A DNA stretch of 64,000 nucleotides from Massilia sp. BJB1822. GTDB taxonomy: Bacteria; Pseudomonadota; Gammaproteobacteria; Burkholderiales; Burkholderiaceae_D. The stretch lies in contig NZ_JABWEB010000004.1 in NCBI RefSeq assembly GCF_013369485.1, forward strand, positions 186,001-250,000, given 5' to 3'. Made by a program: the position numbers and the translations under genes. The notes beneath the pieces were generated by a model. It saw only the letters and a list, made by a program, of their open reading frames with translations, had not been told where the DNA came from and made no database searches. Below are positions 30,376-41,324 of this stretch, in pieces; position 1 is the first letter of the stretch; each line of letters opens with the position of its first letter.

Positions 30376-31395
30376 TTAACGATCGATGGGCAGTGGTGCG
30401 TTGGCCGCAACCAGGCCTTGGTTCCGCATTTCGCGCCAGAAGTCGGCCGGGATCACGGTGTTCAGTGCCGCCAGGTCTTCGGCGATGCGTTCCGGACGGC
30501 TGGCGCCTGGAATGACGGCCGCCGTGGCGGGATTGGCCAGCGAGAATTGCAGGGCCGCGGCCTTGATCGGCACGCCGTAGCGGTTGGCGATGGCCTTGAT
30601 CTTCTCGACCTTGGCGAGGATTGCCGGCGAAGCCTTCTGGTATTCGAAGTGGGTGCCGCCGGCCAGCACGCCCGAGCTGTATGGACCGCCCACGACGATG
30701 CCCACGTTCTGCGCGGCGGCGTTCGGCATCACGCGCTGCAGGGCGCGCTCGTGATCAAGCAGGGTGTAGCGGCCGGCCAGCAGGAAGCCGTCCGGCTTGG
30801 CTTCGCTCAGGTCCAGGGTCAGCTCGATCGGTTCGACGCGGTTCACGCCCAAGCCCCAGGCCTTGATCACGCCCTCTTCGCGCAGCTTGCTCAGCACGCG
30901 GAAAGCGCCGGTGCGCGCCACTTCGAATTGCGCCAGCCATTCGTCGCCGTAGAAGTCCTGGGCGATATCGTGCACCCAGACGATGTCGAGGCGGTCGGTG
31001 CGCAGGCGCTTCAGGCTGTCCTCGATCGAGCGCAGGGTGGCGTCGGCCGAATAGTCGTTGACCAGGCGGTTGGGACGGCCGAACTCGAACAAGCCGCCTT
31101 TTTCGCCCAGGTCGCGGGCGCTGACGTCTTCCACTTCGTCCAGGATCAGACGGCCGACCTTGGTGCTCAGCACATACTCGTCGCGCGGCTTGCCGGCCAA
31201 TACTTCGCCCAGGCGCAGTTCGGCCAGGCCGGCGCCGTAGAACGGTGCGGTGTCGAAGTAGCGAATGCCGCTTTGCCATGCCGCTTCAACCGTGGCAGCT
31301 GCCTCGGCGTCGGGGATGTTGCGGAACATATTGCCCAGTGGGGCGGTGCCGAAGCCCAAGGGATTACCGGCGGGAAGTTTGTCTTTCAGACTCAT
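30376..31395 (-). CDS. Aldo/keto reductase
   Basis: A 339-residue NAD(P)H-dependent oxidoreductase, (alpha/beta)8 barrel. FGTAPLGNMF opening, GIRYFDTAPFYG (catalytic Asp and Tyr), STKVGRL (Lys) and DIVWVHD (His) are in order, matching the D-threo-aldose/pyridoxal dehydrogenase branch. The first of two in-frame ATGs is only 3 nt from GGAG, so ATG 31395 (6 nt) is used. Divergent from a LysR-type regulator 99 bp away, which probably controls it together with the SRPBCC gene downstream. Confidence 0.93.
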   Translation of the reverse strand: MSLKDKLPAGNPLGFGTAPLGNMFRNIPDAEAAATVEAAWQSGIRYFDTAPFYGAGLAELRLGEVLAGKPRDEYVLSTKVGRLILDEVEDVSARDLGEKGGLFEFGRPNRLVNDYSADATLRSIEDSLKRLRTDRLDIVWVHDIAQDFYGDEWLAQFEVARTGAFRVLSKLREEGVIKAWGLGVNRVEPIELTLDLSEAKPDGFLLAGRYTLLDHERALQRVMPNAAAQNVGIVVGGPYSSGVLAGGTHFEYQKASPAILAKVEKIKAIANRYGVPIKAAALQFSLANPATAAVIPGASRPERIAEDLAALNTVIPADFWREMRNQGLVAANAPLPIDR

Positions 31396-31494
31396 CATTT
31401 ACTCCAAAAATTAGGAAAGTGAAGCCAGTCTAGCTTGCCAATTTAGGACCGTCCAAGACATAATTCGACATAGTTAAGTTAAGTGAGGTCTTAT

Positions 31495-32409
31495 ATGCTG
31501 GACATGCGTCAATTGCAATATTTCATCGCGGTGGCTGAGGAAGAGCACGTCGGCCGTGCTGCGGAGCGCCTGCATATTTCGCAATCCCCGCTCAGCCGCC
31601 AGATCGCCCAGCTGGAAGAAAAACTGGGTCTGATCCTGTTCGAACGCAGCCAGCAGCGCATCAAATTGACGCGCGATGGCCGCACCTTCCTGAATGAGGC
31701 GAAAGCCTTTTTGACGCACGCCAACCGCCTGGAGTCGCTGGCGCGGCGGCTGGGCAAGGGCGATGAAGGCGGCTTGTGCATCGGCTATCTGGAAACGGCC
31801 ATGCACTCGGGCGTGCTGCCGCGCGCGCTCAAATGCCTGCGCGGCGAGCGCCCCGCCGTGCACATCGCCTTGTACAGCTATCACTCGGCGGCGCAGCTGG
31901 AAGGCTTGCGCGAACGCAGTCTCGATCTGGCCCTCGTCAACGAGCCGCCGGCCGCCGACGATGCGGACCTGGACTCGGCCCTGGTGCTGAACGACCCCAT
32001 GCTGCTGGCCTTGCCCGAAGGCCATGCGCTGGCCGGGCAGGCGGCGCTGACGGCCGACGACCTGGCGGCGCAGAACTGGATCGGCGTGATGCAAAAGGAA
32101 AGCGCCCTGCGCCACGATGCCTTCGTGGCCGCTTGCGCCAAGGCGGGCTTTGTGCCGGCCATTACGGTGGAGGCGACCGAACCGCTGGCCGCCTTGGGCC
32201 TGGTGGCCGCCGGCCTGGGCGTGACGATGATCCAGCAAAGCCTGCGCCACCAGGTGCCGCAGGGCGTGGTGCTGCGCGAGCTGCCCTGGTTCGGCTACCG
32301 CAGTTACCTGTGGGCGGCCTGGCATAAGGTCAATCTGCGGCCCCTGGTGGGCATCTTCCGCGAAACCCTGACCACGGCCGCCGTGCCGGATGAAGGCGGC
32401 GCAGGCTAA
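31495..32409 (+). CDS. LysR-family transcriptional regulator
   Basis: A 304-residue regulator: winged helix at the N-terminus (MRQLQYFIAVAEEEHVGRAAERL, of which QYFIAVAEEEHVGRAA is the diagnostic core) and a periplasmic-binding-like effector domain from about 90. ATG 31495 is used: GAGG lies 7-10 nt upstream, while a GTG at 31483 has no such site. Divergent from the aldo/keto reductase, its likely target; the substrate domain suggests a BenM/CatR-like aromatic effector, unproven. Overlaps the convergent response regulator stop by 4 bp. Confidence 0.93.
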   Translation: MLDMRQLQYFIAVAEEEHVGRAAERLHISQSPLSRQIAQLEEKLGLILFERSQQRIKLTRDGRTFLNEAKAFLTHANRLESLARRLGKGDEGGLCIGYLETAMHSGVLPRALKCLRGERPAVHIALYSYHSAAQLEGLRERSLDLALVNEPPAADDADLDSALVLNDPMLLALPEGHALAGQAALTADDLAAQNWIGVMQKESALRHDAFVAACAKAGFVPAITVEATEPLAALGLVAAGLGVTMIQQSLRHQVPQGVVLRELPWFGYRSYLWAAWHKVNLRPLVGIFRETLTTAAVPDEGGAG

Positions 32410-33410
32410 AGCGCCAGTTGCGCCGCCTCTTCGTGGCGGTACTGCTCGAAAGCGAAGACCGGGCTGTCCAGCAGGTGGGGCGGCACGTCGAACAGCGCCC
32501 AGTAATAGGTTTCGGCGCCACGGCAGATCTGCGGCGCGTTGCAGTAGCGGTGCCAGCGCTCGCCCACCTCGGCCGAGTACATGCCGTCGTTGCCGGGAAT
32601 CTGGCTGAAGAAGGGGACGACGCGCTTGTCCTGCAAGGCTTGCAGCAGCGAGTCCGGGGCGCCGCTGTCGCGCGCCATCTCGTATTGCGCTTGCAGGCTT
32701 TCGGCCGTTTCGATAATCATCAGCGTGGCTTTGCCGCTGCGTTCGCAAAACAGGATGCCGGCCGGCTTGGGGAAGACATAGTGTTCGACAAAGCCACGCA
32801 TCTCGTACAGCTCGCGCACCACGGCCGCCAGCTGCGGGCAGCGCAGGAAGCCGTAATCGTGCAAGGCCAGCATATCGCGCAGGGTTTCCGAGCGGTCCAG
32901 GAAGAAGGCATGCTGCAAGACGCGGATTTCGCGTTCCAGCAGGTCCAGCGCGCTGCGGTCGTTCTTGCGGATGTAGCGGTCGATCAGGCCGCGATTGAAG
33001 GCGTCAACGGCGATCTTTTCGTCGCCGGTGCCGGTGAACAGGATCTTTTTGCAGGGCAGTTGCTGCACGGCTTTGCAGAAATCGATGCCGCTCATCTGCG
33101 GCATGGAATAATCGACCACCAGCACGGACGGAATGGCGAAGCGCTCCGGCTGGTTGGCGATGCGGTGGATGCGCTCCACATCGATGGCGATATTGCGCTG
33201 GTCGGCTTGCTGGCCGTGGATGTCAAAGCTGACGCGCAGCGGCAGGCCGGTGCGGCGCGGACTGTTATGCAGCCAGACCAGGGCATCGGTGGTGTCGCTG
33301 AAGCTGCGGCAGGGCTGCGGACCCAGGTGGTAGCTCAGGCTGCGCAGGAAGGTCGGGCTGTCGTCGACCAGCACGATGGTCGACGGGTGAGAGTAGACGG
33401 ACAGTTTCAT
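32406..33410 (-). CDS. Response regulator with interrupted receiver domain
   Basis: A 334-residue protein. Receiver residues are all present: Asp16-Asp17 (TIVLVDDSPTF), phosphoacceptor Asp100 (VLVVDYSMPQMSG), Thr126 (ILFTGTGD) and Lys149 (YIRKND). The phosphoacceptor sits about 45 residues later than usual because of an insertion between the first helix and beta 3. The C-terminal half (about 170-334) is not a DNA-binding domain I recognise; it contains conserved-looking W, C and Y positions. No kinase is adjacent. Divergent from a truncated hemoglobin with a shared FNR box. It overlaps the LysR gene tail to tail. Confidence 0.85.
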   Translation of the reverse strand: MKLSVYSHPSTIVLVDDSPTFLRSLSYHLGPQPCRSFSDTTDALVWLHNSPRRTGLPLRVSFDIHGQQADQRNIAIDVERIHRIANQPERFAIPSVLVVDYSMPQMSGIDFCKAVQQLPCKKILFTGTGDEKIAVDAFNRGLIDRYIRKNDRSALDLLEREIRVLQHAFFLDRSETLRDMLALHDYGFLRCPQLAAVVRELYEMRGFVEHYVFPKPAGILFCERSGKATLMIIETAESLQAQYEMARDSGAPDSLLQALQDKRVVPFFSQIPGNDGMYSAEVGERWHRYCNAPQICRGAETYYWALFDVPPHLLDSPVFAFEQYRHEEAAQLAL

Positions 33411-33496
33411 GGCTTACCCGGCATACGCCGCGCAAAATGGTTGAATCTGCATGATGCCGGGGAATGCAGCGGATTTGATTAAAATCCAATCGATGA

Positions 33497-33510
33497 TTGA
33501 TCCAGATCAA
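33497..33510. promoter_or_regulatory. FNR/ANR box
   Basis: TTGATCCAGATCAA is a perfect match to the FNR consensus TTGAT-N4-ATCAA. Centre about 40 bp upstream of the hemoglobin start and about 93 bp from the response regulator start. For the hemoglobin, a TATCAT -10 lies at 33531-33536. Confidence 0.85.
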
Positions 33511-33530
33511 TATGCTTTCACCGGCTGCGC

Positions 33531-33536
33531 TATCAT
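33531..33536 (+). promoter_or_regulatory. -10 element of the truncated hemoglobin promoter
   Basis: TATCAT lies 20 bp after the FNR box, placing the start point at or next to the A of the ATG (33543) and the FNR box centre near -39.5 (class II architecture). No Shine-Dalgarno lies between them, so the mRNA may be leaderless. Confidence 0.6.
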
Positions 33537-33542
33537 TGCACT

Positions 33543-33944
33543 ATGAACGAGAATGAAACTGCATCCCCCACTTTGTACGACGTGATCGGCGGCGAAAGCA
33601 AGCTGCGCGAGATGGTCGACCGTTTTTATGATTTGATGGAGCTGGAGCCGGAATTCGCCGGCATTCGCACCATGCACCCACCCTCCACCGAAGGTTCGCG
33701 CGACAAGCTGTTCTGGTTCCTCAGCGGCTGGATGGGCGGCCCCGATCTGTTCGTGGAGCGCTTTGGCCACCCGCGCCTGCGCGCGCGCCACCTGCCGTTC
33801 GCCATCGCCAGCGATGAACGCGACCAGTGGCTGCGCTGCATGGCCTGGGCCATGGAAGATGTCGGCATCGCGGAGGATTTGCGCGTGCGGCTGATGAATT
33901 CCTTCTTCCAGACCGCCGACTGGATGCGGAACAAGGCCGGCTGA
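33543..33944 (+). CDS. Group II truncated hemoglobin
   Basis: A 133-residue 2-over-2 globin. Tyr B10 and neighbours (VDRFYDLMELEPEFA), proximal His F8 (RARHLPFAI) and Trp G8 (QWLRCMAWAM) mark the TrHbO/group II class, which binds oxygen, NO or peroxides tightly. Stop overlaps the rmuC start (TGATG). The upstream FNR box and -10 suggest induction at low oxygen or on NO exposure. Confidence 0.95.
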   Translation: MNENETASPTLYDVIGGESKLREMVDRFYDLMELEPEFAGIRTMHPPSTEGSRDKLFWFLSGWMGGPDLFVERFGHPRLRARHLPFAIASDERDQWLRCMAWAMEDVGIAEDLRVRLMNSFFQTADWMRNKAG

Positions 33945-35215
33945 TGGAGGCGACCCTGCTCTGGCTGCTGCTGGCCGCCTGCGCCCTGATCGTCGGCCTG
34001 CAGATCGTGCTGATTTTGCGCGGCCGCAGCGGCGGCGTGGGCGCCGACCTGGCCGAGCGACTGGACCGTGTCGAGCGCGAAGTGCGCCTGCAGTTGCAGG
34101 CCACGGCCCAGGCTCAGCGTCAGGAAATGGGCAGCACGCTGACCCAGGCCCATGCCGCCACGGTGCAGCAGCTCGACGGCATGCGGCGCCAGATCGAGGC
34201 GCTGACGGAATCGAATGCGCGCCGTCTGCTGGAAGTGCGGCTGACGCTGGAAAACAAGATGCGCGAGCTGCAAACGGATAATGGTACGCGCCTGGAAGAA
34301 ATGCGCAAGACGGTGGACGAGAAGCTGCACGCGACGCTGGAAACGCGCTTGAGCGAGTCGTTCCGCCAAGTGTCGGAGCGCCTGGAGCGCGTGCACCAGG
34401 GCTTGGGCGAGATGCAGCAGCTGGCGCTCGGCGTGGGCGACTTGAAACGCGTGCTGACCAATGTGAAGACGCGCGGCACCTGGGGCGAGGTGCAGCTGGA
34501 AATGCTGCTGGAGCAGGTGCTGACGCCGGAGCAGTATGCGAAGAATGTGGAAACGGTCATTGGCAGTAATGCGCGCGTGGAATTCGCGCTTAAGCTGCCG
34601 GGCCAGCAGGAAGGCGGCGCGCCGGTGTGGATGCCGATCGACGCCAAGTTCCCGAAAGAGCAGTACGAGCGCCTGCTGGAAGCGGCGGAGCGGGCCGACG
34701 CCGAGGGCGTGGCCGTGGCCGGGCGCGAGCTGGAACGGGCGGTGCGCAACGAGGCGCGCACCATCGCCGAGAAATACCTGGCGCCGCCGGCCACCACCGA
34801 TTTCGCCATCCTCTTCCTGCCGACCGAAGGCTTGTATGCGGAAGTCATGCGGCGTCCCGGCCTGGCCGACGAGCTGCAAAGACAGCACCGCATCAGCATT
34901 GCCGGTCCCTCGACCTTGACGGCGCTGCTGAACAGCCTGCAGATGGGCTTCCGCACGCTAGCGCTGGAAAAGCGCTCCTCGGAAGTGTGGCAGGTGCTGG
35001 GCGCGGTGAAGACGGAGTTTGCCAAGTTTGGCGATGTGCTGGCCGCGACCCGCAGCACGCTGGAGCGCGCCGCCCGCAATATCGAATCGGCCGAAGTGCG
35101 CAGCCGCCAGATGGCGCGCAAGCTGAAGTCGGTGGAGGCGCTGCCCGCCGAGGCGGCCCAGCTCTTGCTGGGTGCGGCGCAGGAACAGGATTCGGAAGAA
35201 CTCGACAGCCTCTGA
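33944..35215 (+). CDS. rmuC: DNA recombination protein RmuC
   Basis: A 423-residue protein: an N-terminal membrane anchor ([20 protein letters not shown] core), a long coiled coil (about 35-170) and the RmuC nuclease-like domain with [32 protein letters not shown] and [11 protein letters not shown]. The PD-(D/E)XK-like domain limits inverted-repeat recombination in E. coli. Start ATG 33944 overlaps the hemoglobin stop by one base, a coupled pair. Confidence 0.95.
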   Translation: MEATLLWLLLAACALIVGLQIVLILRGRSGGVGADLAERLDRVEREVRLQLQATAQAQRQEMGSTLTQAHAATVQQLDGMRRQIEALTESNARRLLEVRLTLENKMRELQTDNGTRLEEMRKTVDEKLHATLETRLSESFRQVSERLERVHQGLGEMQQLALGVGDLKRVLTNVKTRGTWGEVQLEMLLEQVLTPEQYAKNVETVIGSNARVEFALKLPGQQEGGAPVWMPIDAKFPKEQYERLLEAAERADAEGVAVAGRELERAVRNEARTIAEKYLAPPATTDFAILFLPTEGLYAEVMRRPGLADELQRQHRISIAGPSTLTALLNSLQMGFRTLALEKRSSEVWQVLGAVKTEFAKFGDVLAATRSTLERAARNIESAEVRSRQMARKLKSVEALPAEAAQLLLGAAQEQDSEELDSL

Positions 35216-35264
35216 ACGGGCGCGGGCACGGGGCCGGCGGCGCGGCGGTGCAGGAGGAGGGGAG

Positions 35265-36809
35265 ATGTCCAGCAGCCCGCGCAGCAAGATCGTCAGCGCC
35301 GCCGACGCCGTGGCGCGCATCCGCGATGGCGATACGCTCGCCACCGGCGGCTTTGTCGGCATCGGCTTTGCCGAGAATGTCGCGGTGGCCTTGGAACAGC
35401 GCTTCCTGCGCGAAGGCGGGCCGCGCGGCCTGACCCTGCTGTACGCGGCGGGCCAGGGCGACGGCGGCGAGCGCGGCCTCAACCACCTGGCCCACGAAGG
35501 CTTGCTGCGGCGCGTGATCGGCGGCCACTGGGGGCTGGTGCCCAAGCTGCAGCAGCTGGCCATCGGCAATCTGATCGAAGCCTACAATCTGCCGCAGGGC
35601 GTGATCAGCCAGCTGTTCCGCGACACGGCGGCCGGCAAGCCGGGCATGCTGACCCATGTCGGCCTCGGCACCTTCGTCGATCCGCGCCATGGCGGCGGCA
35701 AGATCAATGCGCGCGCCAGCGAAGACCTGGTCGAGCTGAGCATGCTGGGCGGGCGCGAAAGCCTGTTCTACAAGGCGCTGCCGGTGCAGGTGGCCATCAT
35801 CCGCGGCAGCACGGCCGACAGCGCCGGCAATATCACCATGGAGCGCGAGGCGCTGACGCTGGAAGTGCTGGCCATTGCCATGGCGGCGCACAATAGCGGC
35901 GGCCTGGTGATTGCCCAGGTCGAAGCGCTGGCGCCGCGCGGCACGCTCAATCCGCGCCAGGTCAAGGTGCCCGGCATCCTAGTCGACTGCGTGGTGCTGG
36001 CGGAAGACCCGGCACACCATATGCAGACTTTCGCCGAAGCCTTCAGTGCCGCCTATGCCGGGCTGGAACGGATCGAGCTGGCCGAACGCGAACCGCTGCA
36101 CGTCAACGAACGCAAGATCATCGCCCGTCGCGCCCTGATGGAATTGCAGGCCGGCGACGTGGTCAACCTTGGCATCGGCATGCCCGAAGGCGTGGCCGAT
36201 GTGGCCGCCGAAGCCGGCCTGCTCGAACAACTGACCCTGACCACCGAAGCGGGCGTGATCGGCGGCCTGCCGGTGGGTGGCCTGAGTTTCGGCGCCGCCG
36301 CCAATCCCGACGCCGTGATCGACCAACCCTACCAGTTCGACTTTTACGATGGCGGCGGCCTCGACGTCGCTGTATTGGGCTTGGCGCAAGCTGACCGCGA
36401 AGGCAATCTGAACGTCAGCAAATTCGGCCAGAAGCTGGCCGGTGCGGGCGGCTTCATCAACATCAGCCAGAACGCGCGCAAGGTGATCTTCGCCGGCACC
36501 TTCACCACCGGCGGCCTGCGCATCGCCGTGGAAGAGGGCCGCCTAAGCATTGTGCAAGAAGGCAGCGCCCGCAAATTCGTCGACGTGGTCGAACACCGCA
36601 GCTACAGCGCCGCCCACGCCCTGGCGCGCGGCCAGCAAGCCCTGTACGTCACCGAACGCTGCGTCTTCCGCCTGAGCGTGCAAGGCCCCGAACTGATCGA
36701 AATCGCCCCCGGCATCGACCTCGAACGCGACATCCTCGCCCACATGGACTTCCGCCCCGCCATTAGCGCAACGCTGCAGCCCATGCCCGCCCACCTGTTC
36801 CACCTTTGA
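35265..36809 (+). CDS. pct: Acyl-CoA:acetate/propionate CoA-transferase
   Basis: A 514-residue class I CoA-transferase, moving CoA between short-chain acids. Both halves are in one chain: [14 protein letters not shown] and SAGQGD-like [12 protein letters not shown], then [12 protein letters not shown] and the catalytic Glu in [32 protein letters not shown] follows. It matches my recall of the Cupriavidus propionate CoA-transferase layout. GGAGGAGGGGAG precedes the ATG. 49 bp after rmuC; last gene before the repeat. Confidence 0.88.
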   Translation: MSSSPRSKIVSAADAVARIRDGDTLATGGFVGIGFAENVAVALEQRFLREGGPRGLTLLYAAGQGDGGERGLNHLAHEGLLRRVIGGHWGLVPKLQQLAIGNLIEAYNLPQGVISQLFRDTAAGKPGMLTHVGLGTFVDPRHGGGKINARASEDLVELSMLGGRESLFYKALPVQVAIIRGSTADSAGNITMEREALTLEVLAIAMAAHNSGGLVIAQVEALAPRGTLNPRQVKVPGILVDCVVLAEDPAHHMQTFAEAFSAAYAGLERIELAEREPLHVNERKIIARRALMELQAGDVVNLGIGMPEGVADVAAEAGLLEQLTLTTEAGVIGGLPVGGLSFGAAANPDAVIDQPYQFDFYDGGGLDVAVLGLAQADREGNLNVSKFGQKLAGAGGFINISQNARKVIFAGTFTTGGLRIAVEEGRLSIVQEGSARKFVDVVEHRSYSAAHALARGQQALYVTERCVFRLSVQGPELIEIAPGIDLERDILAHMDFRPAISATLQPMPAHLFHL

Positions 36810-36821
36810 TCTGCCTCAAAA

Positions 36822-36947
36822 AATGTCTAACCCTGGTGTCAGGCGGGGCCGCCGAGGCACCAGGGTTAGACATTTGCTGATCTAGATCAAAGAATGTCCA
36901 CCTCTGGTGCCTGACACCAGGGTGGGACATTGGTTGATTTAGATCAG
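36822..36947. repeat. Tandem palindromic repeat with FNR-like linkers
   Basis: Palindrome 1 has perfect 17-bp arms (36822-36838 and 36858-36874). Palindrome 2 (36893-36909 and 36915-36931) is a diverged copy. Between and after them lie CTGATCTAGATCAA (36877-36890) and TTGATTTAGATCAG (36934-36947), each one base off the FNR consensus; a weaker third copy precedes palindrome 1. The stop codon of the MobA-MoeA gene (36939-36941) lies inside the last of these. The palindromes differ in sequence from the 7.4-kb pair but share the style. Confidence 0.8.
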
Positions 36948-38834
36948 ACCTTCGAAGGGGAGGATGGCGACGGACTCGCCGGGGGCGATGTTGCCTTGCT
37001 CGTCGGGGAGGATGATGATGCAGTTGGCTTCGGTCATGGAGCGGAGGATGCCGCTGCCTTGCGCACCGGTCAGGCGTACTTCGGGCTGGCCGTCGGCACC
37101 GAGGCTGACGATGCCGCGCTGGTATTCGGTGCGGCCGGCTCTTTTGCGGATCGCTTCGGCCGCGCGGGCGCGCAGCAGGGGCATCTCGTTGCCGCTATCG
37201 ACGCCCATCATGCGCAGCAGGGCATTGCGGGCGAAGAAGTAGAAGGTGACCATGACGGCCACCGGGTTGCCGGGCAGGCCGAACAGGAAGGCCGAGCGGC
37301 CGTTGGAGCGGATCTGGCCAAAAGCCATCGGCCGGCCGGGACGCATGCCGATTTTCCAGAAGCTGACTTCGCCCAGCTTGTCCATCACTTCGCGCGTGTA
37401 GTCGGCGTCGCCCACCGAGACGCCGCCCGAGGTGATGATGGCGTCGGCGCTTTCGCAGGCTTCGCGCAGGGCCGCTTCGAGGGTGGCCGGGTCGTCGCGC
37501 GTGACGCCCATATCGATGATGTCGCAGCCGAGCCGGCGCAGCATGCCGTACAGCGTGTAGCGGTTGCTGTCGTAGATGCAGCCTTCCTCGAGCGGCTCGC
37601 CAATGGAGCGCAGTTCGTTGCCGGTGGAGAAGAAGGCCACGCGCAGGCGGCGCCGCACCGGAACTTCGGCGATGCCGAGCGAGGCGATCAGGCCGAGGTC
37701 GGCCGGGCGGATGAGCTTGCCGGCCCGCAGGGCGGGCTGGCCGGCTTGCAAGTCTTCGCCCTGGCGGCGCCGGTTGTCGCCGCTGCGCACGCTGTTGCCG
37801 GCGAAGGTGACGCTGGCGGCGTCGCTGGCGCTGGCCAGTTCCTGCGGCAGCACGGTGTCGCAGCCGTCGGGCATGACGCCGCCGGTCATGATGCGCACGC
37901 ATTCGCCGGGGCCAGGACGCAGTCCCGAGGGCTGGCCGGCGTAGGCGATGCCGATGATGCGCAGCGTGAGCGGTTCCGCGCCTTGCAGCTGGGCGCCGGC
38001 GAAGGCGTAGCCGTCCATGGCGGAATTGTCGTGGGCCGGCACATCGATGGGCGAGATCAGGTCGGCCGCCAGCACGCGGTCGAGGGCGCTGCGCAGCGCG
38101 ACTTTTTCGACGGCGCGCACGGGCTGGATGAAGTTGTGGATGATGTGCTGGGCGTGGCGCACCGGCAGCGCGCCGGGATCGTAGTCCGACAGGCAGCTTA
38201 TCACCTGCTGCAGGCTGGGCGCGTGGCCACGCTCCTCTTGCTGCAGCTGCTCCAGCGTGTTGATGTTGCGGAAGGCGGCGGCGTCGCTGAACAGCACTTC
38301 GGCTACGCGCAGCTCGCCATGCCAGCCGCCCATGCGCCGCATGCCGCTGTCGAGATAAGCTTGCAGCTGGGGCAGGGCGCCGCGCTTGACCAGGCTGAAC
38401 ACGGGATGGCGCTGGCGCTGCGGCACGCCATGCTCGTCCGGTTCCAGGGTGACGGCCACGGCCAGGTCAGCGTCTTCGGCCTGCAGGGCGGCTTGCAGGC
38501 GCGCCGCCAGATCGGTGGGCAGGAAGGGCGAATCGCAGGGGACGGTGAGCAGCAGCTCGGTGCGGCATTCGCGCAGCCCCACTTGCAGGCCGGCCAGGGG
38601 GCCGGCAAAGCCGTCCAGCGCGTCGGCCAGCACGGGCAAGCCATAGGCGGCATAGGCTTCGGCGTTGCGGTTGGCATTGATGGCGATATGGGCCACTTGC
38701 GGCTTGAGATTTTCCAGCACATGGGCGACGAGGGCGGCGCCGCGCAAGGGCTGCAGCCCCTTGTCCACGCGGCCCATGCGGGTGGCGCGGCCACCGGCGA
38801 GGATCAGGGCGCTGATCTGGTTCTTATCGGTCAA
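36939..38834 (-). CDS. MobA-MoeA fusion protein (Moco guanylyltransferase/molybdotransferase)
   Basis: A 631-residue single frame with two complete enzymes. Residues 1-195 are MobA: SALILAGGRATRMGRVDKGL with GTP-binding LAGG motif, PVLADALDGFAGPLAGL, VPCDSPFLP and C-terminal NINTLEQLQ. Residues 215-631 are MoeA: DRVLAADLISPIDVPAHDNSAMDGYAF core, GGVMPDGCDTVLPQE, TSGGVSVGDADYT and GLPGNPVAV. No stop separates them. Start is TTG at 38834 with GGGGG upstream, 1 bp after the moaA stop. An unfused MoeA start at a GTG near residue 215 is possible but weak. Together the domains insert Mo into molybdopterin and add GMP. Confidence 0.85.
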   Translation of the reverse strand: MTDKNQISALILAGGRATRMGRVDKGLQPLRGAALVAHVLENLKPQVAHIAINANRNAEAYAAYGLPVLADALDGFAGPLAGLQVGLRECRTELLLTVPCDSPFLPTDLAARLQAALQAEDADLAVAVTLEPDEHGVPQRQRHPVFSLVKRGALPQLQAYLDSGMRRMGGWHGELRVAEVLFSDAAAFRNINTLEQLQQEERGHAPSLQQVISCLSDYDPGALPVRHAQHIIHNFIQPVRAVEKVALRSALDRVLAADLISPIDVPAHDNSAMDGYAFAGAQLQGAEPLTLRIIGIAYAGQPSGLRPGPGECVRIMTGGVMPDGCDTVLPQELASASDAASVTFAGNSVRSGDNRRRQGEDLQAGQPALRAGKLIRPADLGLIASLGIAEVPVRRRLRVAFFSTGNELRSIGEPLEEGCIYDSNRYTLYGMLRRLGCDIIDMGVTRDDPATLEAALREACESADAIITSGGVSVGDADYTREVMDKLGEVSFWKIGMRPGRPMAFGQIRSNGRSAFLFGLPGNPVAVMVTFYFFARNALLRMMGVDSGNEMPLLRARAAEAIRKRAGRTEYQRGIVSLGADGQPEVRLTGAQGSGILRSMTEANCIIILPDEQGNIAPGESVAILPFEGLI

Positions 38835-38835
38835 A

Positions 38836-39951
38836 CTAACCCCCAATATAGGACATTTCGACGCGCCGTTCGCTGCCGGAGCGCGACAGGCCGTCGGTGT
38901 TGATGGTGCGCAGCTCGGAGTAGCGGTCGCTGCGGACGCGCCACAGCGCGCCAATGGCGGCGCTGATTTCGGCATCGCTGCGGCCGCCGCGCAGCAGGCT
39001 GCGCAGGTCGTGGCCGCGGCTGGCGAACAGGCAGGTGTAGAGCTGGCCTTCGGTGGACAGGCGGGCGCGCGTGCAGTCGTGGCAGAAGGCGTGGGTGACG
39101 CTGGAGATGAAGCCGATTTCGCCGCCGCCATCGGCATAGCGCCAGCGCTGCGCCGTTTCGCCGCTGTAGTTCGGATCGGCCGGCAGCAGCGGCATCTCGG
39201 CGTGGATGCGGCGGCGCAGCTCGTCGGATGCAATCACATCGCGCATATTCCAGCCGTTGGAGGCGCCCACGTCCATGAATTCGATGAAGCGCAGGATGGT
39301 GGGCGTGCCCTTGAAATGGCGGGCCATGGGCAGGATTTCCTGCTCGTTCAGGCCGCCCTTGACCACCATATTGACCTTGATCGGCCCCAGCCCGGCCTGC
39401 TGGGCGGCGTCGATGCCCTTGAGCACATCGGCGACGGCGAAATCGACATCGTTCATGCGCTTGAAGGTGGCGTCGTCCAGGGCGTCGAGCGAGACGCTGA
39501 CGCGGCTCAGGCCAGCATCCTTGAGCGACTGCGCCTTGCGCGCCAGCAGGGAACCGTTGGTGGTCAGGGTCAGGTCGAGCGGCTTGCCGCTGGCCGTGGG
39601 CAGCTTGGCCAGCATCTCGACTAGGCGCTCGATGTGGCGGCGCAGCAGAGGCTCGCCGCCGGTCAGGCGGATCTTTTCCACGCCGTGCTCGATGAAGAGG
39701 CGCGCCACGCGCGTGATTTCCTCAAAGCTCAGCAGGGAGGAGTGCGGCAGGTACTGGTAATTCTGGTCGAAGACTTCCTTGGGCATGCAGTAGACGCAGC
39801 GGAAGTTACAGCGGTCGGTCACCGAGATGCGCAGATCGTGCAGGGGGCGGGCGCGACTGTCCAGCACGCTTCCTGTCGCTGGCGCCAGGCTGGCGGGAAT
39901 GGCCGGGACCGCACTGCGGCCGTCCGACACAAGGATGATTTTCTCGGTCAT
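38836..39951 (-). CDS. moaA: GTP 3',8-cyclase (MoaA)
   Basis: A 371-residue radical SAM enzyme that starts Moco synthesis from GTP. The first cluster is at Cys48, Cys52 and Cys55 (CNFRCVYC), the second, GTP-binding cluster at [18 protein letters not shown], and the C-terminus ends in the essential Gly-Gly. Start at ATG 39951 is used; a TTG nine codons upstream (39978) overlaps chrA and is less likely. Followed by the MobA-MoeA gene with 1 bp between. Confidence 0.95.
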   Translation of the reverse strand: MTEKIILVSDGRSAVPAIPASLAPATGSVLDSRARPLHDLRISVTDRCNFRCVYCMPKEVFDQNYQYLPHSSLLSFEEITRVARLFIEHGVEKIRLTGGEPLLRRHIERLVEMLAKLPTASGKPLDLTLTTNGSLLARKAQSLKDAGLSRVSVSLDALDDATFKRMNDVDFAVADVLKGIDAAQQAGLGPIKVNMVVKGGLNEQEILPMARHFKGTPTILRFIEFMDVGASNGWNMRDVIASDELRRRIHAEMPLLPADPNYSGETAQRWRYADGGGEIGFISSVTHAFCHDCTRARLSTEGQLYTCLFASRGHDLRSLLRGGRSDAEISAAIGALWRVRSDRYSELRTINTDGLSRSGSERRVEMSYIGG

Positions 39952-39974
39952 GGGTGTTGCAAGGGGAAAAGCGT

Positions 39975-41294
<1,320 letters not shown>

Positions 41295-41324
41295 GGCTTA
41301 GCCTTGGTGGGCATGGCAGGGGCG

